IMG/VR virus record: IMGVR_UViG_3300034167_000574
Span: 1 to 40,569 of that record
Origin: a virus
Reading direction: 5' to 3' (one strand)
DNA: 40,569 nt
A program made the translations under genes and the position numbers. The notes below the pieces were generated by a model that made no database searches, was not told where the DNA came from, and was given only the letters and a program-made list of their open reading frames with translations. Positions 1 to 5,858 of this stretch are shown piece after piece (position 1 is the first letter of the stretch; every line of letters begins with the position of its first letter).

Positions 1-280
1 TTAGATCTTTAATGTTTTTCATTTCCCATAATGGAACTTTTGATACTGTTTTTAAATACTCATCATAAGTTTCATATAGTGCTATTGTGTCTTCTTCTTT
101 ATATTCAAAATATATGTCAAAGAATTTCGTTTCTAACTTTTTAAATTGTTCTAAAAAGTTATTTACAAAGTTTTTAAAAACTCCTGTAAACCAGTTTTGT
201 GCTTTCATCTCAACTATGTAGTTTTGAAGCACTTGCGCTGCTATAGCTGTGTGTAATACTTTTAGTTCTTGTGGTATCAT
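1..280 (-). CDS. Hypothetical protein, C-terminus cut by window edge
   Basis: An open frame runs from an ATG at 280 down to base 2 without a stop, so the gene continues beyond the left edge. The visible ~93 residues begin MIPQELKVLHTAIAAQVL and are rich in aromatic and charged residues (NWFTGVFKNFVNNFLEQF), suggesting a soluble helical protein. Its start overlaps the end of the upstream minus-strand gene (277-585) by 4 bases, which implies translational coupling. I do not recognise the family. The TTA at bases 1-3 is not in this frame, so it is not the stop. Confidence 0.7.
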   Translation of the reverse strand, partial: MIPQELKVLHTAIAAQVLQNYIVEMKAQNWFTGVFKNFVNNFLEQFKKLETKFFDIYFEYKEEDTIALYETYDEYLKTVSKVPLWEMKNIKDL

Positions 281-585
281 TTTCTAATTTTTTGTTTAGA
301 AGTGTGTAATATTTCAAAACAAGATGGATCTATATTACAACCAAATATATTTCTTTCAATATGCACACTAGAAACATCAAGTGATATTTCTTTAGTACTT
401 CTGTCATATAAATTGTGTCTTGATACCCATGTTATATCACCAACATTTGGTATTTTACCTTTTAATGATAACGGTAGTGTATCTTTTACAAAATCGCCTT
501 CACAATTCCACACAAGTTCTGAGACGACTAATAAGTATACAATATCCATGTCATCTGGTGGTGTACTATATTTATAGTTATTCAT
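277..585 (-). CDS. Hypothetical protein, 102 aa
   Basis: A 102-residue protein starting MNNYKYSTPPDDMD. It has a run of hydrophobic residues (IVYLLVVSELVW) near position 15-26, a basic C-terminus (SKQKIRK) and two Cys in the second half. No signal peptide or known motif is evident. It overlaps the next minus-strand gene by 4 bases, so both are probably read from one transcript. An antisense frame of almost the same span (269-577) is a shadow: this strand agrees with all neighbouring genes. Function unknown. Confidence 0.7.
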   Translation of the reverse strand: MNNYKYSTPPDDMDIVYLLVVSELVWNCEGDFVKDTLPLSLKGKIPNVGDITWVSRHNLYDRSTKEISLDVSSVHIERNIFGCNIDPSCFEILHTSKQKIRK

Positions 586-852
586 AATTATAAGTATTTA
601 TTAAAAAATCAAAGTGTCCAACATATGGGTGTTATTTTCCCTCTAACATTATTGTAAAGGGAATAACACCACTATAGTTGTGTTGTTGGTATTCTTACCG
701 CAGTTTACCAACAAAAAGTTTTACTGTCTTTCCAGTTGTCACTCATATACAAATTTGTTACCTGAAAACTTCACAAAGTGCAAAGCACCATGATTACACA
801 CACATATCAGTAACAGTCGAAACGATCATTTGTACGACCAACATTGCAGAGT
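586..852. other. Gene-free spacer with inverted repeats
   Basis: No convincing gene on either strand. It holds an inverted repeat (left arm 628-642, right arm 658-670, GGTGTTATT against AATAACACC with a small bulge) and a second hairpin around 683-707 (GTTGGT / ACCAAC enclosing GGTA / TACC). On the minus strand these lie downstream of gene 853-1068, where a 3'-end stem-loop would be expected. A 63-codon plus-strand frame at 678-869 is judged a chance reading. Confidence 0.5.
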
Positions 853-1068
853 TTACAAGGAGTTATTAGATACGTGTGTGTCCAATATATTTTCTATAGT
901 AGTAGAGTTGTATTTCAAAAGAAGTATTCTTTCTTTCTTACCAAATCTAACTTTAATTGCTTCACCAGGAATAACATTAATAATTTCTCCTGTACCGAAT
1001 GAAGTGTGTCTAATGAATTTACCTATTTCAAATTCATTGTCACTGACTAGGTTGTCTGTCTTTTTCAT
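853..1068 (-). CDS. Small Tudor/UvrD-C-terminal-like protein, 71 aa
   Basis: The core (residues ~18-55) reads FIRHTSFGTGEIINVIPGE then IKVRFGKKERILL. This matches the pattern of the C-terminal Tudor-like domain of UvrD/PcrA helicases (V-x-H-x-x-FG-x-G-x-V, then a V-x-F strand followed by K-x-L). In those helicases the domain binds RNA polymerase. Here it stands alone with no helicase attached. The fold assignment is by motif only. An RNA-polymerase-directed role is inference from the family and from the surrounding block of probable early genes. It lies 9 bases downstream of gene 1078-1320 on the same strand, so the two are likely co-transcribed. Confidence 0.65.
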   Translation of the reverse strand: MKKTDNLVSDNEFEIGKFIRHTSFGTGEIINVIPGEAIKVRFGKKERILLLKYNSTTIENILDTHVSNNSL

Positions 1069-1077
1069 TATTTATAT

Positions 1078-1320
1078 TTATGAATTACCATTAGGATCTC
1101 GTAGATCTTCTACCTCATCCTCATCATCATCTGGAAATGCTTTTTTCCATTCATCGGGTGTTATACCTGATATAAGAAATTCTCTATCATCTCCTGATAA
1201 GTGAGGCATTGCATCTTGTATATAAGAACCAGATTGCCATTTATTAATTTGTTCTTGTGTAACATCAATATCTAATGTACGTGTTACACCTGTTAGAGTG
1301 GATTCTCTTGTTATTTTCAT
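1078..1320 (-). CDS. Conserved small phage protein, 80 aa
   Basis: Starts MKITRESTLTGVTRTLDIDV, followed by EQINKWQSG, then PHLSGDDREFLISGITPDEW and a strongly acidic tail (DDDEDEVEDLRD). From memory this pattern (TGV-x-RT-x-D-x-DVT-x-EQ, then a REF-x-x-x-GIT-x-EEW segment) recurs in a small uncharacterised protein of many tailed phages. Molecular role unknown. It is soluble, has no Cys and no membrane segment. It is the first gene of a pair with 853-1068. The 410-bp spacer upstream of its start (1321-1730) could hold its promoter. Confidence 0.75.
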   Translation of the reverse strand: MKITRESTLTGVTRTLDIDVTQEQINKWQSGSYIQDAMPHLSGDDREFLISGITPDEWKKAFPDDDEDEVEDLRDPNGNS

Positions 1321-1556
1321 TTCTAATAAGATTAATTGTTGTTGTTGACTGAAAGAAATCCTGCGGGTTTTACTACTCTTTAAAAACTTACTATATATAC
1401 TAACAATACTATATATAGATATAGTACTACTATCAGTATGTATGTTCTAGTTTATGTAACTGTATTATAGATTACTCTATATCATAGTGTTATAGCTATG
1501 TAATATCGAGTTTTAGTGGTTAAATAAGAAGATTTTCAAAGTAGATAAATAGTTTA

Positions 1557-1588
1557 GAGGGTGATTTCACACCATCATGAACACCCTC
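1557..1588 (-). repeat. Stem-loop GAGGGTG/CACCCTC with 18-nt loop
   Basis: Perfect 7-bp arms at 1557-1563 and 1582-1588 enclose an 18-nt loop. The arms are identical to those of the hairpin at 3011-3032, although the loops differ. No strong T-run follows on the minus strand, so it is not a textbook intrinsic terminator. Confidence 0.6.
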
Positions 1589-1664
1589 ATGACTATTTTT
1601 TACAAACCAATTGTATTTTTAATTGCTTGTGTTTCAAGTGTTTAGAAAGAACTAGTCTCAATTT

Positions 1665-1710
1665 CCTATATATAAGGTATAAGACATTACATCTACTCCT
1701 TATATATAGG
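1665..1710 (-). repeat. Perfect 13-bp inverted repeat downstream of 1731-2219
   Basis: Arms CCTATATATAAGG (1665-1677) and CCTTATATATAGG (1698-1710) are exactly complementary around a 20-nt loop. The element starts 21 bases after the stop codon of the minus-strand gene 1731-2219, so it probably forms the 3' stem-loop of that message. A dyad protein-binding site is the alternative. Confidence 0.65.
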
Positions 1711-1730
1711 TCATTAAGATTGTATTACTA

Positions 1731-2219
1731 CTATAGTTCAGCAGAAACTACAGTATCAGCTTTAGCTGTACTAGTAACTACTACACTATCGTGTGCAACT
1801 AGTTTATCTGCTTCATTACCTGATGCATCATAGTTAGAGAATCTCAAGATTCTTTCACCACCTAGAGTTAACTCGTCACCATCTACACCTGCACGCTTTA
1901 CATAACTGCTAATAGCAGTTTCATAGTCAACATTTTTGTTGAGTTGATTAGCGATGTTCTCAGGTAATTCTGATTCAAGATATTCTCTGATAACAATCTT
2001 ACCAGGAACTTGTAAACTTTTGTGTTGACCAACGAAAGTTTTTAGCAACTCTGTTGTTGCACGTAAAATACACACGCGTTTTTGTTCGCGTACCCAGCCA
2101 TCAGCACCTATGGTGATAGCGGATTGTTGTAACTGAATATAACCATACTCAGGATTTGACTTATAGTTTGTTATCAAACTATTTGACTTGCTGTTAACTA
2201 CGATTTGTACTGTAGACAT
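1731..2219 (-). CDS. Paralogous conserved phage protein A, 162 aa
   Basis: Paralogue of the product of 3043-3528. Shared blocks include Y(G/I)-I/F-L near residue 25, GADGWVRE, LPGKIV or VPGKIV, LNKNVDYET, KRAG and LTLGGERILRF-x-x-YD, in the same order at the same spacing. The protein ends in a Thr/Ala/Val-rich low-complexity tail. I recall similar sequences in crAss-like phages but cannot assign a function. A single-stranded-DNA-binding or replication-accessory role is possible but unsupported by any catalytic motif. A 13-bp stem-loop follows the stop, and a 16-nt repeat motif lies 38 bases upstream of the start (2257-2271). Confidence 0.75.
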   Translation of the reverse strand: MSTVQIVVNSKSNSLITNYKSNPEYGYIQLQQSAITIGADGWVREQKRVCILRATTELLKTFVGQHKSLQVPGKIVIREYLESELPENIANQLNKNVDYETAISSYVKRAGVDGDELTLGGERILRFSNYDASGNEADKLVAHDSVVVTSTAKADTVVSAEL

Positions 2220-2541
2220 AACTAAATTAAATTAAGGATTAATACTAAATTAAATTGGGGGTAGAGAGTAGTATGTAGACAACCTTTTCTCAGGGTGGTT
2301 GTGCACCTCTATTCAGGTGGTGTCGAGTGGTTTAATTTATATTCCCCAAGGGAAGAGAAAAAATTTCATTCAACAATTGAGTTGTTGTTTAGAAAGAACT
2401 AAATTCAGAGTGGTTTAACCTCTACTCCCTGGTGGGAGAGGAATACTTTCTTTACACCACATACCTATTGAATAAAGATTGAATTGATGTTGAGAAAGAA
2501 CTGCTAGTTATTTAGCAGCTCAATCTCAAATCAATGGGTAG
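2220..2541 (-). ncRNA. Highly structured gene-free spacer, candidate non-coding RNA or control region
   Basis: About 320 bases without a credible gene but packed with inverted repeats: CACCT / AGGTG near 2311-2326, TTCCC / GGGAA near 2342-2353, CAACAA / TTGTTG at 2371-2387, CTCCC / GGGAG near 2431-2443, and a nested long hairpin at 2467-2535. In the nested hairpin, AGATTGA pairs with TCAATCT and CTGCTA with TAGCAG around a GTTATT loop. Two degenerate copies of a unit beginning GAGTGGTTTAA are visible (from about 2327 and 2409), each leading into an AGAAAGAACT box. The strand is not certain. Transcription from the minus strand is assumed from the neighbours. An origin or regulatory array is the alternative. 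Confidence 0.45.
2257..2271 (-). repeat. Recurrent spacer motif, copy 1 of 5
   Basis: GGGGGTAGAGAGTAG on the plus strand, 38 bases upstream of the start of minus-strand gene 1731-2219. It matches copies at 3591, 4313, 5080 and 5705. All lie in spacers of the minus-strand block, each upstream of a minus-strand gene. Confidence 0.55.
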
Positions 2542-2727
2542 TTATATTTTAAACAGTTCTTTAGGATATTCCCATCTGATACCTTGACCAGGATATACCT
2601 TTACCCAACCTACTTTTTCATCATTTTTATTGATGAAATCAATGCAGTAGTTACCGTGTTCATCATTGTAATCTTTAGTGGTGTTACCTACGTTATCCCA
2701 CATTGTTAATGCTTGAGTTAAATCCAT
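2542..2727 (-). CDS. Hypothetical protein, 61 aa
   Basis: Small acidic-to-neutral protein starting MDLTQALTMWDNVGNT, with a C-terminal part VGWVKVYPGQGIRWEYPKEL that looks like a short beta-rich fold. It has one Cys and no membrane segment. The family is not recognised. The leader before its ATG is nearly the same as that before 2746-2982, and the two genes are separated by only 18 bases, so they are probably co-transcribed. Confidence 0.65.
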   Translation of the reverse strand: MDLTQALTMWDNVGNTTKDYNDEHGNYCIDFINKNDEKVGWVKVYPGQGIRWEYPKELFKI

Positions 2728-2745
2728 GAGTTATTTAATTAAGAG

Positions 2746-2982
2746 TTAATAAGTTTGTGAACAGATTTTGTAGTCAACAGGTTCCATATCAAGCAGATCA
2801 ACTGCTTCAGACATAATAAAATCACCTGAAGGTAATTCATTGACTACAACTAATTTATCTTGAGCAATTAATGCATAGTGATTACCAATTAGTTTATGAA
2901 CCACTGTAAAGTCTACTACAATGATTCCAAATTCTGTTTTAATATCAAGTGATAGGTTATCACCAATTTTTAAGTTTAACAT
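2746..2982 (-). CDS. Hypothetical protein, 78 aa, beta-rich
   Basis: Alternating hydrophobic and polar residues (LKIGDNLSLDIKTEFGIIVVDFTVVHKLIGNHYALIAQ) suggest a small beta-barrel-like protein. No catalytic motif or known family is recognised. The gene sits between the hairpin at 3011-3032 and gene 2542-2727. The 5' leader (AACTCTTAATAAATAACTC before the ATG) closely matches that of 2542-2727. Confidence 0.65.
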   Translation of the reverse strand: MLNLKIGDNLSLDIKTEFGIIVVDFTVVHKLIGNHYALIAQDKLVVVNELPSGDFIMSEAVDLLDMEPVDYKICSQTY

Positions 2983-3010
2983 GAGTTATTTATTAAGAGT
3001 TATAAAATAA

Positions 3011-3032
3011 GAGGGTGCTATTACACACCCTC
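3011..3032 (-). terminator. 3' stem-loop of gene 3043-3528
   Basis: GAGGGTG (3011-3017) and CACCCTC (3026-3032) form a perfect 7-bp stem with an 8-nt loop, starting 11 bases after the stop codon of the minus-strand gene. It is followed on the minus strand by a T-rich run (CTTATTTTATAAC). It is probably an intrinsic terminator or mRNA-stabilising end. Confidence 0.65.
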
Positions 3033-3042
3033 ATTGGTATTA

Positions 3043-3528
3043 CTACAAATCAGCTTCAGCACTCATCTCTTTTTTAGATGCAGTAACTTCACTGATATTA
3101 TCATGCGCAACTCTTGCGTCTTGAGATAATCCAGATGGATCATACGAAGTGAAACGTAGTATTCTCTCACCTCCTAATGTTAATTCAACACCCTCTTTTC
3201 CTGCACGTTTAATGTAAGGATTAATGGAAGTTTCATAATCAACATTCTTATTTAGTCGTGCAGAATAAGATTCAGGAATTTGAGATTCCATAAATTCATT
3301 CACGACTATCTTACCAGGAAGTGTCAAGCCTTTACTGCTTGCAACAAACTTCTCTAGCAATGGAACTTCAGCACGCATTAAGGTACTACGTGAAGATTCT
3401 CTCACCCAACCATCTGCACCTACAGACATTTCAGAAGAGGAAAGAGTAATAAAACCATACTTTGAATTGTTTTTGTACAAAGTAATTAACGCACCATCTT
3501 TAGATGGTTTAATAGAAACATTATTCAT
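3043..3528 (-). CDS. Paralogous conserved phage protein B, 161 aa
   Basis: Clear paralogue of the product of 1731-2219: GADGWVRES, LPGKIVVNE, LNKNVDYETSINPYIKRAG and LTLGGERILRFTSYD are shared in order. It has the same length and a similar low-complexity acidic/Ala tail. Both copies keep all conserved blocks, so neither looks like a decaying duplicate. Function unknown: no nuclease, helicase or metal-binding motif is seen. Four intervening bases in the tandem order (2542-2982 genes) separate them only by other small genes, which argues for local duplication followed by insertion. It has its own 3' stem-loop and an upstream copy of the recurrent 16-nt motif. Confidence 0.75.
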   Translation of the reverse strand: MNNVSIKPSKDGALITLYKNNSKYGFITLSSSEMSVGADGWVRESSRSTLMRAEVPLLEKFVASSKGLTLPGKIVVNEFMESQIPESYSARLNKNVDYETSINPYIKRAGKEGVELTLGGERILRFTSYDPSGLSQDARVAHDNISEVTASKKEMSAEADL

Positions 3529-3547
3529 AATAAATTATTTAATATTT

Positions 3548-3574
3548 AGTCGCACTTATTAGTAGGCAGCGACT
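3548..3574 (-). terminator. Stem-loop downstream of gene 3609-4232
   Basis: AGTCGC (3548-3553) and GCGACT (3569-3574) are perfectly complementary around a 15-nt loop, in the spacer between the stop of 3609-4232 and the start of 3043-3528. On the minus strand an AT-rich tract follows. It could be a terminator or a leader hairpin of 3043-3528. Confidence 0.5.
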
Positions 3575-3590
3575 TACTCCTGTATTATTT

Positions 3591-3606
3591 GGGTGGAAGA
3601 CAGTAG
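3591..3606 (-). repeat. Recurrent spacer motif, copy 2 of 5
   Basis: GGGTGGAAGACAGTAG on the plus strand, just after the end of gene 3609-4232 and about 62 bases upstream of the start of 3043-3528. It differs at one base from copy 3 (4313-4328). Unlike copies 3 and 4, it lacks the opposing CACCC arm. Confidence 0.55.
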
Positions 3607-3608
3607 TC

Positions 3609-4232
3609 TTATAGTCTACAAAGTCTACTCATATTCCACAATTTACCAGCATAGCATTTGAAATCTGATTTGCTGATTATTTTAACTGGTTGACTACCAT
3701 CAACTGACCACTTATTACAAGTGATTGATATAGTGTAGTAATCAACACTGACAACTCTATAGATTCCTTGACGTGATTTCAAGTGAATATTATCACCAGC
3801 TCTAAGATTATAAACTGCAGGATCAACAGTTTTCTCACACGCTTGTTGAGTAAGATGTTCTTGATATAAATCTTGAACATGTTTTAACTCTCTTTTCTTT
3901 TTAGCAATGCGTTTATTATCAGAACATGCATAACCAATTCTATACGTAGTATATTCATACTGTTTTTCAGATTTGATATACGTTTTCATATGTTTACCAT
4001 AATGACTATTCCAACGTAGTTCATATAGGTCATTCATACTATAGAAATCTGCTTGACAGAGATCATGATCAAGTGGATCGAATCCTTCTTTAACATCACC
4101 ATGATGAAATGGTTGATACATTGTGTAAGTATTGTCGTCATTGATAACGACTACCTTACCATCAACAAGAGTTGGCAATACATTTAAATCACTCAAGTTG
4201 GTTCTCGTAACATCTTTAAATAAATGTTTCAT
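3609..4232 (-). CDS. Hypothetical protein, 207 aa
   Basis: Starts MKHLFKDVTRTNLSDLN. The N-terminal half is acidic and aromatic. The middle holds a Lys/Arg-rich helix (NKRIAKKKRELKHVQDLYQEHL, in part). The C-terminal ~60 residues look beta-rich (LRAGDNIHLKSRQGIYRVVS), reminiscent of small SH3/KOW-like barrels. Several Cys are scattered without a zinc-ribbon spacing. The family is not recognised, and the domain suggestion is inference from residue pattern. It is separated from neighbours by structured spacers on both sides, so it is probably a single-gene message. Confidence 0.7.
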   Translation of the reverse strand: MKHLFKDVTRTNLSDLNVLPTLVDGKVVVINDDNTYTMYQPFHHGDVKEGFDPLDHDLCQADFYSMNDLYELRWNSHYGKHMKTYIKSEKQYEYTTYRIGYACSDNKRIAKKKRELKHVQDLYQEHLTQQACEKTVDPAVYNLRAGDNIHLKSRQGIYRVVSVDYYTISITCNKWSVDGSQPVKIISKSDFKCYAGKLWNMSRLCRL

Positions 4233-4310
4233 AATATTAGGTAGTTATACTCATACAAGAGTTTGTTTAAAATTAATTAATATTAAATCACTATGATTTA
4301 ACTGCTTTTA

Positions 4311-4342
4311 ATGGGTGGTAGACAGTAGCGACTAACACCCAT
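4311..4342 (-). terminator. Stem-loop with conserved 18-nt loop after gene 4347-4580
   Basis: ATGGGTG (4311-4317) and CACCCAT (4336-4342) form a perfect 7-bp stem. The 18-nt loop is 15/18 identical to the loop of the hairpin at 5080-5107. It starts 5 bases after the stop codon of minus-strand gene 4347-4580 and contains most of copy 3 of the recurrent motif. Conservation of the loop sequence, not only the stem, suggests more than simple termination. Confidence 0.6.
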
Positions 4343-4346
4343 ATTA

Positions 4347-4580
4347 TTATTCTTTCCAGTGCTCCTCAAAGTCAGGAGTTTCTTCTGGAAATTTATTTCT
4401 TCTTAAAGATCTATCTACTAATGGTCTAGACTTATCTATAAGGAATCTAACTTTATAGTTACCAAGTTTGTCTTGTTTGATAGTTTGTTTACATCTATCT
4501 CCAAGTTCTTTCTTGAAACCTTCTGCACGTACTAGTGACTTGAATATCACAGTAGCGTAACGTTGTTCCTTATTCTTCAT
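4347..4580 (-). CDS. Hypothetical basic protein, 77 aa
   Basis: Lys/Arg-rich small protein (MKNKEQRYATVIFKSLVRAE, then KTIKQDKL-like and SLRRNKF segments) with an acidic C-terminus (DFEEHWKE). The charge distribution suggests nucleic-acid contact, but no known domain is seen. It starts one base after the upstream gene 4582-5040 ends, so the two are an operon. A conserved stem-loop follows the stop. Confidence 0.65.
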   Translation of the reverse strand: MKNKEQRYATVIFKSLVRAEGFKKELGDRCKQTIKQDKLGNYKVRFLIDKSRPLVDRSLRRNKFPEETPDFEEHWKE

Positions 4581-4581
4581 A

Positions 4582-5040
4582 TTAGTGTGACCTATGCTTT
4601 TTAGTAGCTTTAGTAATCACAATAGATTTGATATGAGGAAGATCTATTGTTCCACCACTATAATGAATATTAGATTCTATAGCTATTCGTGGTTCATTTT
4701 CAATATGATCATACAGGTAATGAAACTCTGTAGCATTATATCTGGCTTCACTTCTACCAGAGTAATGAGATTCTTTATGAAACTCAAGTTTAATGTTTAC
4801 ACCAAATGGTGCATCATTTTCAGTTTCATTGTAGAAGATCTCTTTTTCAACATTCAATTTCTTAAATGTTTCACCTAATATTGTAACATTAGGATAGTCA
4901 ACAGTTTTAAATTGAAATTCTGTTTTGTATTCATGACCGCATCGACAGTCAACTTTAACAGTTTCACCATTATAACTATAACTATGATAAGTATGTCCTC
5001 CACATTGAGGACATGTTAGGAATTTTAATTTTAAAGACAT
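4582..5040 (-). CDS. Zinc-ribbon-containing protein, 152 aa
   Basis: Residues ~10-36 carry TCPQCGG followed by DCRCGHEY, a C-x2-C ... C-x-C-G arrangement typical of a small zinc ribbon. The rest is a beta-rich domain of unknown type with several His/Tyr residues (FHKESHYSG, IHYSGG) and a basic tail (KATKKHRSH). The ribbon could bind DNA, RNA or a protein partner, but nothing in the sequence decides which. Its leader resembles those of 2746-2982 and 5252-5458, and copy 4 of the recurrent motif ends 40 bases upstream. Confidence 0.7.
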   Translation of the reverse strand: MSLKLKFLTCPQCGGHTYHSYSYNGETVKVDCRCGHEYKTEFQFKTVDYPNVTILGETFKKLNVEKEIFYNETENDAPFGVNIKLEFHKESHYSGRSEARYNATEFHYLYDHIENEPRIAIESNIHYSGGTIDLPHIKSIVITKATKKHRSH

Positions 5041-5079
5041 AAGATTTAAGTATTAAGAGATTTATTAATTGAGTTAAAA

Positions 5080-5107
5080 GGGTGCTAGACAGTAATGACT
5101 AACACCC
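5080..5107 (-). terminator. Stem-loop with conserved 18-nt loop after gene 5115-5255
   Basis: GGGTG (5080-5084) pairs with CACCC (5103-5107) around an 18-nt loop that is nearly identical to that of 4311-4342. It begins 8 bases after the stop of the small minus-strand gene 5115-5255 and is followed on the minus strand by TTTTAACTC. It also contains copy 4 of the recurrent motif (GGGTGCTAGACAGTAA, 5080-5095). Confidence 0.6.
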
Positions 5108-5114
5108 ATGATTA

Positions 5115-5255
5115 TTATACTGCTCTATGAGTTGACCAGTATCTTCTTTGTTGTTTACATCTTGATGCACAACTCTCCATAGTAAATAGAACTAAGAGCA
5201 ACAATGCTGTAATAGTATACAATGATACTAAACTGAGGTAAGGATGTTTCTTCAT
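5115..5255 (-). CDS. Small membrane peptide, 46 aa
   Basis: An ATG at 5255 opens a 46-residue protein starting MKKHPYLSLVSLYTITALLL. A single hydrophobic segment (about residues 6-26) follows a Lys-Lys start. The C-terminal half is Cys/Arg-rich and polar (ESCASRCKQQRR). This is the pattern of a single-pass membrane or exported peptide. No proper lipobox precedes the first Cys. It overlaps the upstream membrane-protein gene by 4 bases (ATGA type) and is followed by a conserved stem-loop, both of which support it as a real gene. Function unknown. Confidence 0.6.
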   Translation of the reverse strand: MKKHPYLSLVSLYTITALLLLVLFTMESCASRCKQQRRYWSTHRAV

Positions 5256-5458
5256 GATTTAGAAGTTTTAAAGTTAAACATTAAGTTAATAATTGACAAC
5301 AACGCGAACAGTCCTGTTACTACGAATGCTGTCTTGTAATCCTCGAAGTTAGGATTAGATTCACACCAGCCACCAACTGGTGTAATTGCAAGGACTGTTG
5401 TCCATGAGATCATTCCAATGGCAAAGCACCAGAATGATAGAGTTTCTCTGATTTTCAT
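5252..5458 (-). CDS. Small membrane protein with two transmembrane segments, 68 aa
   Basis: Hydrophobic segments at about residues 8-27 (FWCFAIGMISWTTVLAITPV) and 44-62 (TAFVVTGLFALLSIINLMF) flank a polar stretch with Cys and Asn. It has a basic start and a Lys-containing tail, consistent with an inner-membrane hairpin. It overlaps the next membrane peptide gene, so the pair may act together, for example in envelope modification or superinfection exclusion. That role is inference only. The leader before its start resembles those of several minus-strand neighbours. Confidence 0.65.
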   Translation of the reverse strand: MKIRETLSFWCFAIGMISWTTVLAITPVGGWCESNPNFEDYKTAFVVTGLFALLSIINLMFNFKTSKS

Positions 5459-5526
5459 AATGAAGTTATTTAAGAGATTAATAATACAAGTTAATAGACC
5501 AGCTATACTACAGATAATAAATAAAT

Positions 5527-5545
5527 CTAGGATGTACAGTCCTAG
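5527..5545 (-). terminator. 3' stem-loop after small gene 5581-5676
   Basis: CTAGGA (5527-5532) and TCCTAG (5540-5545) form a perfect 6-bp stem with a 7-nt loop. On the minus strand a T-rich tract (ATTTATTTATT) follows. It lies 36 bases downstream of the stop of the 31-codon frame at 5581-5676. Confidence 0.55.
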
Positions 5546-5580
5546 AGTTTTAGTCTGTCAGGTATCAACACCAGTTGATG

Positions 5581-5676
5581 CTACTCTTCCTTGCAGTAGT
5601 CACGGAAGTACTTGAAAGCTTCTGTCCATGACATAGCAACTATAGAGTATCCTGAGATAAAATAAATAGTACGCAT
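5581..5676 (-). CDS. Possible micro-protein, 31 aa
   Basis: An ATG at 5676 opens 31 codons: hydrophobic start (MRTIYFISGYSIVAM) and a charged, aromatic end (SWTEAFKYFRDYCKEE). The frame is short, so chance is a real possibility. In its favour are a minus-strand stem-loop after the stop (5527-5545), the tight local gene layout and a copy of the recurrent motif 29 bases upstream. Function unknown. Confidence 0.4.
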   Translation of the reverse strand: MRTIYFISGYSIVAMSWTEAFKYFRDYCKEE

Positions 5677-5704
5677 ATGATTACATAATTAGTCTGAATT
5701 CAAT

Positions 5705-5720
5705 GGGGGGTAGAGGGTAG
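5705..5720 (-). repeat. Recurrent spacer motif, copy 5 of 5
   Basis: GGGGGGTAGAGGGTAG on the plus strand, closest to copy 1 at 2257-2271. It lies 29 bases upstream of the 31-codon frame at 5581-5676. Confidence 0.5.
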
Positions 5721-5858
5721 ATGCGCAATGCTGGGGGAGGTGTTAGGTAGGGGGTACCACCATTCTAATACACAGTATATTTGTAATACCCTCCTCAAAA
5801 AATATTTACCAAATTTTATTATACAGGCGATAATCACCGTTATCTACTGCATAAATAA

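Larger units (their letters stand above)
1321..1730. other. Long AT-rich spacer, no gene, several hairpins
   Basis: I find no credible gene. Seen from left to right: an AT-rich, TA-repeat stretch at 1390-1440; a hairpin with 7-bp arms GAGGGTG / CACCCTC and an 18-nt loop (1557-1588); one copy of a TTTAGAAAGAACTAG box at 1641-1655; and a perfect 13-bp inverted repeat (1665-1710). The region separates gene 1731-2219 from 1078-1320 on the minus strand and probably contains the 3' end of one message and the promoter of the next. Confidence 0.55.

Noticed and set aside
269-577. 102-codon plus-strand frame
   Set aside because: Antisense to 277-585; the minus-strand reading fits the direction, overlap and codon use of its neighbours.
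1381-1500. TA-rich stretch as a simple tandem repeat or origin
   Set aside because: TATATA words recur but without a regular unit length; no iteron-like direct repeats could be aligned by eye.
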